Of a DNA stretch of 24,864 nt, positions 17,819 through 24,757 are shown piece by piece. The stretch is from assembly GCA_050331455.1 (NCBI GenBank), contig JBHJGV010000093.1, positions 1 to 24,864 on the forward strand, read 5' to 3'. The stretch's first letter is position 1. Every line of letters starts with the position of its first letter. A program made the translations under genes and the position numbers. This DNA is from CAYUYV01 sp050331455. Lineage in GTDB: Bacteria; Pseudomonadota; Alphaproteobacteria; JAJFIK01. The notes beneath the pieces were generated by a model, which saw only the letters and a program-made list of their open reading frames with translations, was not told where the DNA came from and did no database searches.

Positions 17819-18196
17819 TCACGCGGTTTCGTCGACCAGAAAGCCCCGTAATTCACCCAATCTCTGAAGGGCCCGGCGCATTTCCTCTTCAGGCCATTCT
17901 TTGACAACTTCGCCGGTCTTGGTATCGACGGATTTGTAGACAAAACGGCCTGTTCCTTGGTCCTGTTCGATCCTCAAATAAGGCGCCTCGCCGGCCGCCG
18001 GCTTCAGGGCGTTTGCCAGTTCCGCCGCCTCGGGAACAATGGCCGCACTGTTGATACGAGCCGCTTCGTTCGAAGCCTCGGCACGGGTTTGCGCATCGCC
18101 GCCCGAACGGATATCCGGCGGTTCCGTTCGGATCCGATCCGTTGGCTGACGGATGGGTTCCGTACTTGATGGCGAATTTCCCACCGGTCCTATCAT
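17819..18196 (-). CDS. flaG: FlaG-family flagellar protein
   Basis: The 125-residue product has a poorly conserved N-terminal half rich in Pro, Ser, Arg and Ala. Its C-terminal half fits FlaG: YLRIEQDQGTGRFVYKSVD, TGEVVKEWPEEEMRRALQRL, then LRGFLVDETA. FlaG proteins are small cytoplasmic or secreted factors encoded near flagellin genes, and loss often changes filament length; the mechanism is not settled. The ATG at 18196 has GGAGG five bases upstream in a purine-rich GGAGGGAGGG run. It lies 175 bases downstream of the first flagellin on the same strand. No separate sigma-54 site was found ahead of it, so it is probably read through from the flagellin promoter past the hairpin at 18317-18347. 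Confidence 0.82.
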   Translation of the reverse strand: MIGPVGNSPSSTEPIRQPTDRIRTEPPDIRSGGDAQTRAEASNEAARINSAAIVPEAAELANALKPAAGEAPYLRIEQDQGTGRFVYKSVDTKTGEVVKEWPEEEMRRALQRLGELRGFLVDETA

Positions 18197-18316
18197 CCCT
18201 CCCTCCGATGATAAGCGTCACGGCCCGAGCGGCCCGTTCACAGGGGGCCCACCGCGCCCGGTCGCCCGGCCGGCCGATGCACAAGGGCACCAACCGGCCA
18301 GCCGGCCCGAAGACGG

Positions 18317-18347
18317 CCATGGGGGAGCCGAAACGCCCCCACCATGG
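18317..18347. other. Hairpin between flagellin and flaG
   Basis: CCATGG (18317-18322) pairs with CCATGG (18342-18347) and continues as GGG/CCC after one bulged A. This gives a stem of nine pairs around a loop of about 12 bases. There is no T tract on the minus strand. It could protect the 3' end of the abundant flagellin mRNA or partially terminate transcription, lowering flaG output. Confidence 0.45.
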
Positions 18348-18371
18348 TCAGCTCAGCCCGATCAACCTGGT

Positions 18372-19193
18372 TTAGAAGAAGGCCAGGATGGAACTCGGGG
18401 CCCGGTTCGCGATCGACAACGCCTGTGAGCCCAACTGCTGCTGGACCTGCAAGGCCTGCAATCGTGCGCTTTCCTGGGCAAGATCCGCATCCACAAGATT
18501 GCCGATCCCGGATCTCAAAGAGTCCGACAGTTTGGATACGAACTCCGAATGGATCTCCAGCTTTCGAGATCCCGTGCCCAGGCGGGCCAGTGCGTTGTTG
18601 ACACTCTCGATGGAACTGTCGAGCGCCGACACGATGGAGGCCGCACCGGATTGGGAATTGATCTCGGTACTGGCCGTGACGGTGATGGTGCTGCCGGACA
18701 GTGTGAGATCTTCCGAGTCCACCGTTATGGTGCTCGACCCGTTTGCGCTGGCGAGAGCCGTGGTGTTGGAGGACGACCCGTCGACGAGATTGACCCCGTT
18801 GAAGGACGCGTTCTCGACAATGGTCGTGATCTGGTCCCGCAGGGCCTTGAAGTCCTCGTTCAGGGCCGAGCGGCTGGCCGAATCGATGGACTCATCCGAG
18901 GCGGCCAGGGCCTTTTCCTTCATCTCCACGAGGAGATCGGAAATGCCCTCCCCCGCGGCCAGAGCCACATCGGTCGTGCTGCGCACCCGATCGAGGCTCT
19001 CGGTCACGACCCCAAAGGACGCCACATCGCGGCGCATCTTCTGGGCGATGGCGAAGGTGGCTCCGTCATCCTTGGCCGACGCCACCTTGAGGCCGGTGGC
19101 GATGCGGTTCTGGGTTTCACTGAGCTCTCGGTTCGTACCCGACAGATTTTGCAGGGCGATCATCGCGCCCATATTGGTGTTGATCGAAGTCAT
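18372..19193 (-). CDS. Flagellin (copy A)
   Basis: This 273-residue filament subunit begins SINTNMGAMIALQNLSGTNREL and ends LGSQALSIANRAPSSILAFF, the N- and C-terminal coiled-coil segments that build the filament core. Length and the segment MKEKALAASDESIDSASRSAL match the short Caulobacter-type flagellins, which lack large outer domains. The centre (about 138-185) is very rich in Ser, Thr and Asn (for example SANGSSTITVDSEDLTLSGS) and is a candidate for O-glycosylation. It is about four fifths identical by eye to copy B, so the two arose by tandem duplication. It has its own sigma-54 promoter (19264-19278), a leader of about 60 bases with hairpin potential, and a purine-rich AAGGGGATAGGG ribosome-binding region. 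Which Caulobacter paralogue it matches best cannot be judged here. Confidence 0.96.
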   Translation of the reverse strand: MTSINTNMGAMIALQNLSGTNRELSETQNRIATGLKVASAKDDGATFAIAQKMRRDVASFGVVTESLDRVRSTTDVALAAGEGISDLLVEMKEKALAASDESIDSASRSALNEDFKALRDQITTIVENASFNGVNLVDGSSSNTTALASANGSSTITVDSEDLTLSGSTITVTASTEINSQSGAASIVSALDSSIESVNNALARLGTGSRKLEIHSEFVSKLSDSLRSGIGNLVDADLAQESARLQALQVQQQLGSQALSIANRAPSSILAFF

Positions 19194-19235
19194 GGTCCCT
19201 ATCCCCTTCTGGTTCGGGAGGCGGCATGGCGCCGC

Positions 19236-19252
19236 CGCGGGCCTTTTGCCCG
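19236..19252 (-). promoter_or_regulatory. Leader element of flagellin A
   Basis: On the minus strand this reads CGGGCAAAAGGCCCGCG, starting one or two bases after the transcription start predicted from the sigma-54 site. CGGGC and GCCCG can form a five-base stem. A related element sits at the same place in flagellin B. A second stem, GGCGGC with GCCGCC, follows before the ribosome-binding site. It is a candidate for FlbT-type leader control. Confidence 0.5.
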
Positions 19253-19263
19253 CCCAGCAGATC

Positions 19264-19278
19264 GCAACCTCTGTGCCA
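19264..19278 (-). promoter_or_regulatory. Sigma-54 promoter of flagellin A
   Basis: The minus strand reads TGGCACAGAGGTTGC: the -24 GG and -12 GC are separated by exactly ten bases, matching the RpoN consensus TGGCAC-N5-TTGC. The predicted start is near 19253, about 60 bases before the flagellin ATG. Flagellin promoters of Caulobacter-type bacteria commonly use sigma-54 with an FlbD-like activator; no activator gene is in the window. Confidence 0.85.
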
Positions 19279-19557
19279 GGATCGGATAGAGGGCGGCATA
19301 AACTGCCCCCGGGCCCAATGCGGCCCGGCTTTTCTTGCCTCCTTGGGCAGACTTTTCCCAGACGATGGATACCCGTTAAGCATGGAACAGATCATTCCTG
19401 CCGGGAAGAAAATGCCGGGTGGGCAGAGTCTGCCGATTGCTTGCCAAACGGAGTATGACGGAAACCAGGTCCTTTATCCGCTTACGGTAAGAAGCGGTTG
19501 ACCCTGCGGGGCGTGGGAGTGGGGGCGGGAAGAGAGGGCAATGGTGAAGCGGAGAGC

Positions 19558-19588
19558 GGCGGGGACCGCGCGGTCGCGGGCCCCCGCC
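19558..19588. other. GC-rich hairpin after flagellin B
   Basis: GGCGGGG (19558-19564) pairs with CCCCGCC (19582-19588), and the loop contains the perfect palindrome ACCGCGCGGT (19565-19574). It starts eight bases past the flagellin B stop. No T tract follows on the minus strand. It is likely a transcript-end or mRNA-stabilising structure separating the two flagellin genes. The rest of the 402-base gap holds the flagellin A promoter and leader. Confidence 0.5.
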
Positions 19589-19595
19589 GGGCGCT

Positions 19596-20423
19596 TTATC
19601 CGAACAACGACAGGATCGACTGCGGTGCCTGGTTGGCGATGGACAGAGCCTGTGTCCCGAGCTGCTGCTTGGTTTGCAACGACTGGAGCCTTGCGCTTTC
19701 CACCGCCAGGTCGGCATCCACAAGATTGCCAATACCGGATTTCAAGCTGTCACTCAGCCTGGAGACGAACTGGTCGTGGACTTCCAGTTTCTTTGATGCC
19801 GTCCCGAGACGGGCGAGTGAGTTGTTGACGTTCTCGATCGACGTGTCGATCGCGGAGACCACGGATGCGGCCCCCGACTGGGAACTGATCTGGGTACTCG
19901 CAGTGATGGTGATGGTACTGCCCGAGAGAGTCAGATCCTCACTGTTCACGGTGATCGTACTCGAACCGTTCGCACTGGCCAGTGCCGTGATGTTGCTCAC
20001 AGACCCGTCCACGAGGTTCACATTGTTGAAGGAGGCATTCTGCGTGATCGTGGCGATCTGATCACGGAGCGCCGTGAAATCCTCGTTAAGGGCCGAGCGG
20101 CTCGCCGAGTCGATGGATTCGTCGCTGGCCGCCAACGCCTTTTCCTTCATCTCGACCAAAAGGTCGGAGATGGCCTCACCGGCGGCGATGGCGACATCGT
20201 TCGTACTCATGACCCGGTCCAGACTTTCCCTGACGACGCCCAAAGACGAGACGTCCCGTCTCATCTTTTGGGCGATGGCGAAGATCGCGCCATCGTCCTT
20301 CGCACTCGCGACTTTCATACCGGTATTGATCCGGTTTTGAACCTCGGACAGCGACCGGTTGGTCGCATTGAGGTTCTGAAGGGCGATCATTGCGCCCGTG
20401 TTGGTGTTGACCGACATTGTCAT
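19596..20423 (-). CDS. Flagellin (copy B)
   Basis: This 275-residue flagellin is a close paralogue of copy A: the same length class, the same core helices (MIALQNLNATNRSLSEVQNR at the start, QQLGTQALSIANQAPQSIL at the end), and an identical MKEKALAASDESIDSASRSA block. Differences are scattered, with a slightly different Ser/Thr-rich centre (SVSNITALASANGSSTITVN). The ATG at 20423 has AAGGG eight bases upstream; a second ATG two codons later is also possible. It has its own perfect sigma-54 promoter (20499-20513) and leader. The genomic order is flbT-flaF, then flagellins B and A, then flaG. Tandem paralogues with separate promoters suggest separate dosage or placement of the two subunits in the filament, as in other alphaproteobacteria. 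Confidence 0.96.
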   Translation of the reverse strand: MTMSVNTNTGAMIALQNLNATNRSLSEVQNRINTGMKVASAKDDGAIFAIAQKMRRDVSSLGVVRESLDRVMSTNDVAIAAGEAISDLLVEMKEKALAASDESIDSASRSALNEDFTALRDQIATITQNASFNNVNLVDGSVSNITALASANGSSTITVNSEDLTLSGSTITITASTQISSQSGAASVVSAIDTSIENVNNSLARLGTASKKLEVHDQFVSRLSDSLKSGIGNLVDADLAVESARLQSLQTKQQLGTQALSIANQAPQSILSLFG

Positions 20424-20467
20424 TGTGCTGTCCCTTCCATTTTGGTCGGATGTGCGTGCGTTTTGCG

Positions 20468-20487
20468 CGCAGGCCCTTTTGAGCCCG
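20468..20487 (-). promoter_or_regulatory. Leader element of flagellin B
   Basis: On the minus strand this reads CGGGCTCAAAAGGGCCTGCG, beginning one base after the start predicted from the sigma-54 site. It parallels the flagellin A element, with two extra bases after CGGGC and one extra G. The shared placement and core, CGGGC..AAAAGG..C.GCG, suggest a conserved regulatory leader rather than promoter sequence. Confidence 0.5.
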
Positions 20488-20498
20488 GAGTATCAGGC

Positions 20499-20513
20499 GC
20501 AAAGGACGTGCCA
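20499..20513 (-). promoter_or_regulatory. Sigma-54 promoter of flagellin B
   Basis: The minus strand reads TGGCACGTCCTTTGC, a full match to TGGCACG-N4-TTGC with GG and GC exactly ten bases apart. The predicted start is near 20488, giving a leader of about 65 bases before the ATG at 20423. Confidence 0.9.
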
Positions 20514-20537
20514 GTGCGGAGGGCTGCTGAATGCCGT

Positions 20538-20565
20538 CAGTAATTTGATTTTACTGGGTTTTTTT
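20538..20565 (+). terminator. Terminator-like hairpin on the plus strand, upstream of flagellin B
   Basis: CAGTAA (20538-20543) pairs with TTACTG (20551-20556) around a seven-base loop, then GG and seven T (20559-20565). Orientation is plus, yet no plus-strand gene lies upstream within this locus. It could end an antisense transcript over the flagellin leader, or simply be a relic. Confidence 0.4.
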
Positions 20566-20658
20566 GAGTGTCGCCACAGGAGCCGGCAGGACTTGCCGGG
20601 CAGGCTTCGCCGGCCCTGCATGACCTGCCGCCGCCCCGCTGCCGAAAGGGCGCAAACG

Positions 20659-20722
20659 GACAGAAGGCATGACAGACCAGCGCGCGAACGGACAGAAGGC
20701 ATGACAGACCAGCGCGCGAACG
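20659..20722 (+). repeat. Perfect 32-base tandem duplication
   Basis: Units 20659-20690 and 20691-20722 are identical (each starts GACAGAAGGCATGACAGACC). A weaker match to the unit's end (GGCGCAAACG against GCGCGCGAACG) precedes the first copy. It lies in the 516-base gap between flaF and flagellin B, where no gene is supported. Confidence 0.9.
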
Positions 20723-20784
20723 GCTCTGGGGATCGCAGACGGGGACAATGGGACAAAGCACAAAGGGCCAGCGGAACACGGCCC

Positions 20785-20806
20785 GGCTCCGGAGAGGCTC
20801 CGGAGA
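20785..20806 (+). repeat. Perfect 11-base tandem duplication
   Basis: GGCTCCGGAGA occurs twice in direct succession (20785-20795 and 20796-20806), 62 bases past the 32-base duplication. The unit contains the palindrome CTCCGGAG. Confidence 0.75.
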
Positions 20807-20840
20807 GACGGAGAGAGCCACGCGCGCCGCCCCCCTGAGA

Positions 20841-20862
20841 CATTCGGGGGGCATTCGGGGGG
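20841..20862 (+). repeat. Second perfect 11-base tandem duplication
   Basis: CATTCGGGGGG occurs twice in succession (20841-20851 and 20852-20862), 78 bases before the flaF stop. It has a different sequence from the other duplications in the same gap. Confidence 0.75.
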
Positions 20863-20939
20863 CACCCGGTCGGCGGCCGGCGGGCAATCCCATGGGACCG
20901 GACCAAGGGGAGTGCCTTGAACCGGGCGCGTGGAGCCTC

Positions 20940-21293
20940 TCAACCGGGCCGAGACGACAACCCCTCCATGATCGTGCGATTGATATCGATGAGGGGATCG
21001 ACCGGAGCCTTTTTGCGCATCACGTCGGACGTATAGCGGCTGACCCAAAGGCTCAAGGATATGATCTGCGCCCGCACGGCTTCGGGAAGGGCGTTGCCGT
21101 CCGACGAACAGTCGAGGGCCATGGCGGACCAGACGCGCCGGTTTTTGTCCAACGCCTCCACGAGGTCCCGGTCCGTGGGCTTGAGGTCCTTCGCCGCCAT
21201 CAATGCGCCCGTCACCTGACCGAAGAGGCGGTATTCCGTGTCACGCGGAGTCTCGGTGACCCGTTGCGCCTTCTGGTAGGCCTGAAGCGACAT
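20940..21293 (-). CDS. flaF: Flagellar biosynthesis regulator FlaF
   Basis: FlaF (117 residues) is a small cytoplasmic alphaproteobacterial protein needed for flagellin synthesis or export; in Caulobacter it works with FlbT to couple flagellin translation to assembly. The N terminus MSLQAYQKAQRVTETPRDTE and the segment ALDKNRRVWSAMALDC, followed by RAQIISLSLWVSRYT, are characteristic. Length is normal. The ATG at 21293 has GAGGAG ten bases upstream, inside the flbT coding sequence, so the two genes overlap by 53 bases in different frames. They are presumably one transcript with flbT first. Downstream lies the repeat-rich gap ahead of flagellin B. No sigma-54 site was seen upstream of the pair. 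Confidence 0.93.
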   Translation of the reverse strand: MSLQAYQKAQRVTETPRDTEYRLFGQVTGALMAAKDLKPTDRDLVEALDKNRRVWSAMALDCSSDGNALPEAVRAQIISLSLWVSRYTSDVMRKKAPVDPLIDINRTIMEGLSSRPG

Positions 21294-21678
21294 GGGCGAG
21301 CTTCTCCTCTTCGAACGCGAGCAGCTTGCGGCATTTCATGAGGGCCTTGTAATACTGGCCCGCCATGACATCGTGACTGATGGAAATGCAGGTCTCCAGC
21401 ACCTCGGTCGTGGCGACCGCGCCCATGAACTCCGTGGTCCGGACGGCGAATTCCTTGTAATAGGCCGCGCTGTTCTCCGGATCGAGATACATCATCATGA
21501 TCGGGAAATAGATCCTGCGGGCCGGCGTGGTCACGTCCTCCTCCTGCAGAATGTCTTTCTCCCTCAGGATGGAGGCCTTGTTCTGCAACACGAGGCTGGC
21601 CCGGCGGTCGCCATTGACCACGACCGCCCCGTTGAGGACGAAGCGCTCGCCCGGTTTGAGTGACAGCTTCAGCGGCAC
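21241..21678 (-). CDS. flbT: Flagellin post-transcriptional regulator FlbT
   Basis: FlbT (145 residues) controls flagellin mRNA after transcription; in Caulobacter it binds the flagellin 5' leader and promotes its decay. The start VPLKLSLKPGERFVLNGAVV is the family N terminus, so I use the GTG at 21678 with GGAGG five bases upstream, rather than the ATG at 21726, which adds 16 unrelated residues. Other family features are NGDRRASLVLQNKASILREK, ARRIYFPIMMMYL and the C-terminal YYKALMKCRKLLAFE. The tail after this (HVASGLPEGATGHRDSA) overlaps the start of flaF by 53 bases. Its presence beside two flagellins with similar leaders supports a local regulatory circuit. It is divergent from the TPR-glycosyltransferase gene (205 bases). 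Confidence 0.94.
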   Translation of the reverse strand: MPLKLSLKPGERFVLNGAVVVNGDRRASLVLQNKASILREKDILQEEDVTTPARRIYFPIMMMYLDPENSAAYYKEFAVRTTEFMGAVATTEVLETCISISHDVMAGQYYKALMKCRKLLAFEEEKLAHVASGLPEGATGHRDSA

Positions 21679-21883
21679 AGTTGCCTCCCCGCGGGGACCC
21701 ATCGCATGTCGGCGCGACCCATCCACAGCCCTTCGATCCTCCGGAGCTTAGGCCCGTTGGCGTTAACAGGGGCTCAATCGCCTTGCCGGTCTTGGGTTGA
21801 AACCCCGCCTTAAGATGGGGGCGGACAGTGTGTCCCGGAACGATCAGGCTGCCGGGCCGGCGGCCTCCGGCGAGGAAGGTGGG

Positions 21884-23716
21884 ATGACCATGACCCAGAG
21901 CGCAACCGATCCGCATACGGGTGCATCCGCGCAGCCTGTGACCGCGCCGCTTGGCGCGCCAGGCCTCGAGGCTCCGCAGCGCGCCGTGGCGGGCCTCGAC
22001 AGTGGCGCGTTGCAGCGGCTCCAGGCCCGTTTCCGGAGCCTTCAGGGCGGTCAGAAACAGGCGGCCGTGCGGCGCAAGGCCAACCGGCTGGTTCAGAAAT
22101 TCTTCAGGACCTTCTCCAAGGGCGACCACCGGGCCGCCGCGCTCCTCGCCCTCGACGCCATCGAGGCGGACCGCCAATACGGCCTTGCCCATCACTGCAT
22201 GGGTCTTGCCCTGGAAAAGCTCGGCGAGTTGCACAAGGCACTCGGCTTTTTCGAAAAAGCCCTGGAGCTCGATCCCCAGGATCCGGACATTTACTACAAT
22301 CTCGGCAACACGGCCTGGCGCCTCGAAATGCTGGAGGGGGCGGCCAAGCTGTTCCGGGTCTATATCGAAATGGAACCGGACAAGTCCCAGGGCTACAACA
22401 ATCTCGCCGGCGTGATGCGGGACCAGGGGCTGTTTGACGAGGCGCTGGAGACCGTCCGGGCGGGCATCTATATGCATGCGGAAAATCCGCATCTGTGGAA
22501 CACGCTGGGCACCGTTCTTCTGGAAAGGGGCGACGCGGAGGCCTGTCACACCTTTTTCGACGAGGCGCTTCGCCTCGATCCGGATTTCGGTCTCGCCCTG
22601 CACAACAAGGCCTTCGCCGCCTTCAACACGGGCGATTTCGATACGGCGGTGACCTTGTGGCGCCGGGCGGAGACCCTGTTCGCCCATGACCGGCACCGCC
22701 TCGCTGAAGTGGGCCACAGCATCGGCCATTGCCTGCTTGCCAAGGGCGACCTGGTGCCGGGCTGGGAGGCCTGGACCTGGCGCCACGATCCGGCCTATCG
22801 CGGCTCCACGCTGTTTCACCTGCCCGCGCCGCGCTGGCAGGGCGAGCCACTCGCCGGCCGCCGGATCCTGGCCATCGCCGAACAGGGTATCGGCGATGAA
22901 ATCATGTTCGCCAATGCCCTGCCCGACCTGATCGATGCGGTGGGGCCGGACGGCCAGGTGGTCGTGGCCGTGGAACGGCGTCTGGTGAGCCTGTTCCAGC
23001 GCGCCCTGCCCGGCGTGACCGTCGGTCCCCTGAGGGTCAGCCGTCACAATGGCAAGCTTGTGCGCTCGGTGCCCTGGCTGGGCCCGGGCATGCACTTTGA
23101 TTTCTATACCCCCTTCGGCGATTGCATCGGCGCCTTCCGCCCCCGGGTCGAGGATTTCCCCCCCGACAGGACCGTGCTGACGGCCGATCCCGAGGCTGTG
23201 GCTGCCTGGCGGACCCGGCTTGCCGGTCTCGGGTCCGGGCCCAAAATGGGCGTGTGCTGGCGCAGCGGCCACATCACCGTGGCGCGGTCGAAATTCTACT
23301 GTCCTCTGGAGCATTGGCAGCCGGTGTTCACCACCCCGGACGTGGTCTGGATCAATCTTCAGTATGACGACTGTGCCGAGGACATGAAGCAGATCCGCAG
23401 CCGCTTCGGGGCCCAGATCCACGATTTCCCTGATCTTGACCTGCGCAACGACCTGGACGGCAACGCCGCCCTGTGTGCCGCCCTTGATCTCGTCGTCTCC
23501 GCGCCCACAGCCGCCGGCGGTCTCGCCGCAGGCGTCGGCACGCCCACCTGGTTCCTGTCCAACCGGACCATGTGGCCAACCCTGGGCACCGACCACTATC
23601 CCTGGTACCCGCGCACCCGGTTCTTCGCCCCCGATGCCTTTGCCGACTGGCCCTCCCTGATGGCGCGGCTGGGCAAGGAACTCCAGACGTTCGCCGCCGT
23701 CCGGGACGCTGCCTGA
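21884..23716 (+). CDS. TPR-glycosyltransferase protein, FlmG-like (candidate flagellin glycosyltransferase)
   Basis: This 610-residue cytoplasmic protein has two halves. After a variable Ala/Pro-rich N terminus, residues about 65-300 form tetratricopeptide repeats (for example GFFEKALELDPQDPDIYYNL and FFDEALRLDPDFGLALHNKA). Residues about 320-600 resemble GT9/GT41-like glycosyltransferase modules: RRILAIAEQGIGDEIMFANA (326-345), VVVAVERRLVSLFQRALPGV, GVCWRSG (456-462), VVWINLQYDD, and the sugar-nucleotide-loop-like VVSAPTAAGGLAAGVGTPTWFL. This architecture matches Caulobacter FlmG, whose TPR half binds flagellin and whose GT half adds pseudaminic acid. Position divergent from flbT and next to two flagellins supports that role. 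Donor sugar genes are not in the window. The ATG at 21884 has GAGGA seven bases upstream; ATG 21890 is an alternative. Generic TPR-GT proteins exist, so the substrate is inferred. Confidence 0.8.
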   Translation: MTMTQSATDPHTGASAQPVTAPLGAPGLEAPQRAVAGLDSGALQRLQARFRSLQGGQKQAAVRRKANRLVQKFFRTFSKGDHRAAALLALDAIEADRQYGLAHHCMGLALEKLGELHKALGFFEKALELDPQDPDIYYNLGNTAWRLEMLEGAAKLFRVYIEMEPDKSQGYNNLAGVMRDQGLFDEALETVRAGIYMHAENPHLWNTLGTVLLERGDAEACHTFFDEALRLDPDFGLALHNKAFAAFNTGDFDTAVTLWRRAETLFAHDRHRLAEVGHSIGHCLLAKGDLVPGWEAWTWRHDPAYRGSTLFHLPAPRWQGEPLAGRRILAIAEQGIGDEIMFANALPDLIDAVGPDGQVVVAVERRLVSLFQRALPGVTVGPLRVSRHNGKLVRSVPWLGPGMHFDFYTPFGDCIGAFRPRVEDFPPDRTVLTADPEAVAAWRTRLAGLGSGPKMGVCWRSGHITVARSKFYCPLEHWQPVFTTPDVVWINLQYDDCAEDMKQIRSRFGAQIHDFPDLDLRNDLDGNAALCAALDLVVSAPTAAGGLAAGVGTPTWFLSNRTMWPTLGTDHYPWYPRTRFFAPDAFADWPSLMARLGKELQTFAAVRDAA

Positions 23717-23899
23717 GCCCTGCGGCATCGGGCAAGCGGCCCTCGACGCGCAAGCGCCCCCTGCCACGCCGCCCGCCTTGCCTGGCCCCCTCCCCGCCAT
23801 TACGCTCTCCTGGACACGTGCGTGCCGAGCGGTGCGCGCCGGGCTGGGCGGATCCGATGGGTTTGACCCTGCTGCCGCGGTGACAGGGAGATGAGATCC

Positions 23900-24757
23900 A
23901 TGCGATTTGAAGGCACCAGCGACTATGTGGCGACCGAAGACCTGCGGGTGGCCGTGAACGCCGCCATCACTTTGGAGCGTCCGCTGCTGATCAAGGGGGA
24001 GCCGGGCACCGGCAAGACGGTCCTCGCCCATGAAGTGGCCAAGGCGCTCGATGTGCCGCTTTATGAATGGCACATCAAATCGACCACCAAAGCCCAACAG
24101 GGCCTTTACGAATATGACGCGGTCTCGCGGCTGCGGGATTCCCAACTGGGCGATGAGCGGGTCAGGGACATCCGCAATTACATCCGCAAGGGCAAGCTCT
24201 GGGAAAGCTTCACCGCCCCCGCGCGGCCCGTGCTCCTGATCGACGAAATCGACAAGGCCGATATCGAGTTCCCGAACGATCTTCTGCTCGAACTCGATCG
24301 CATGCAGTTCTTCGTCTACGAGACCGGTGAAACCGTCAGCGCGGCCCAGCGGCCCATCGTGTTCATCACCTCCAACAACGAAAAGGAACTGCCGGACGCC
24401 TTTTTGCGCCGCTGCTTCTTCCACTACATCAAATTTCCGGACACGGACACGATGCGGGCCATCGTGGACGTGCATTTCCCCAACCTGAAGCAGGATCTGG
24501 TGCGCGAAGCGCTGAACACCTTTTACGAGCTGCGGGCCGTTCCGGGACTGAAGAAAAAGCCGTCCACGTCCGAATTGCTGGACTGGCTCAAACTGCTCAT
24601 GGTCGAGGACGTGGATCCCGCCATTCTGCGGGAAAAAGATCCCAACAAACTGATCCCGCCCCTGCATGGGGCGCTCTTGAAGAACGAGCAGGATGTGCAC
24701 CTGTTCGAGAGGCTCGCTTTCCTGGCGCGCCGCGACGCCAACCCCGCCGGATCCTGA
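23900..24757 (+). CDS. MoxR-family AAA+ ATPase
   Basis: This 285-residue MoxR-type ATPase resembles the CoxD branch. These act as chaperones that mature metal enzymes or protein complexes, usually with a von Willebrand A (VWA) protein encoded next to them. Walker A GEPGTGKT is at 33-40, Walker B LLIDEID at 112-118, sensor 1 ITSNN near 156-160, and the arginine region LPDAFLRRC at 164-172. The C-terminal lid (STSELLDWLKLLMVEDVD) is typical. I place the start at ATG 23900: GGGAG lies nine bases upstream, whereas the ATG at 23891 directly abuts that site. The gap of 183 bases after the TPR-GT gene contains no clear terminator. A further start follows at 24842; whether it encodes the VWA partner cannot be seen. 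The target complex is unknown. Confidence 0.9.
   Translation: MRFEGTSDYVATEDLRVAVNAAITLERPLLIKGEPGTGKTVLAHEVAKALDVPLYEWHIKSTTKAQQGLYEYDAVSRLRDSQLGDERVRDIRNYIRKGKLWESFTAPARPVLLIDEIDKADIEFPNDLLLELDRMQFFVYETGETVSAAQRPIVFITSNNEKELPDAFLRRCFFHYIKFPDTDTMRAIVDVHFPNLKQDLVREALNTFYELRAVPGLKKKPSTSELLDWLKLLMVEDVDPAILREKDPNKLIPPLHGALLKNEQDVHLFERLAFLARRDANPAGS

Noticed and set aside
17589..17822. 77-codon minus-strand frame in the flaG-EAL gap
   Set aside because: It spans the flaG terminator and AT-rich spacer, has atypical codon use and no ribosome-binding site.
18265..18293. Possible sigma-54 promoter for flaG
   Set aside because: The closest minus-strand match near TGGTGCCCTTGTGC has GG and GC nine bases apart instead of ten, and lacks the TTGC core.
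20659..20862. Possible CRISPR array
   Set aside because: The direct repeats are contiguous, with no spacers, and differ in sequence between clusters. There are no cas genes.
20551..21048. Overlapping minus-strand frames downstream of flaF
   Set aside because: They owe their length to the tandem duplications and GC bias, and they overlap flaF in another frame. None has a start signal or a known domain.
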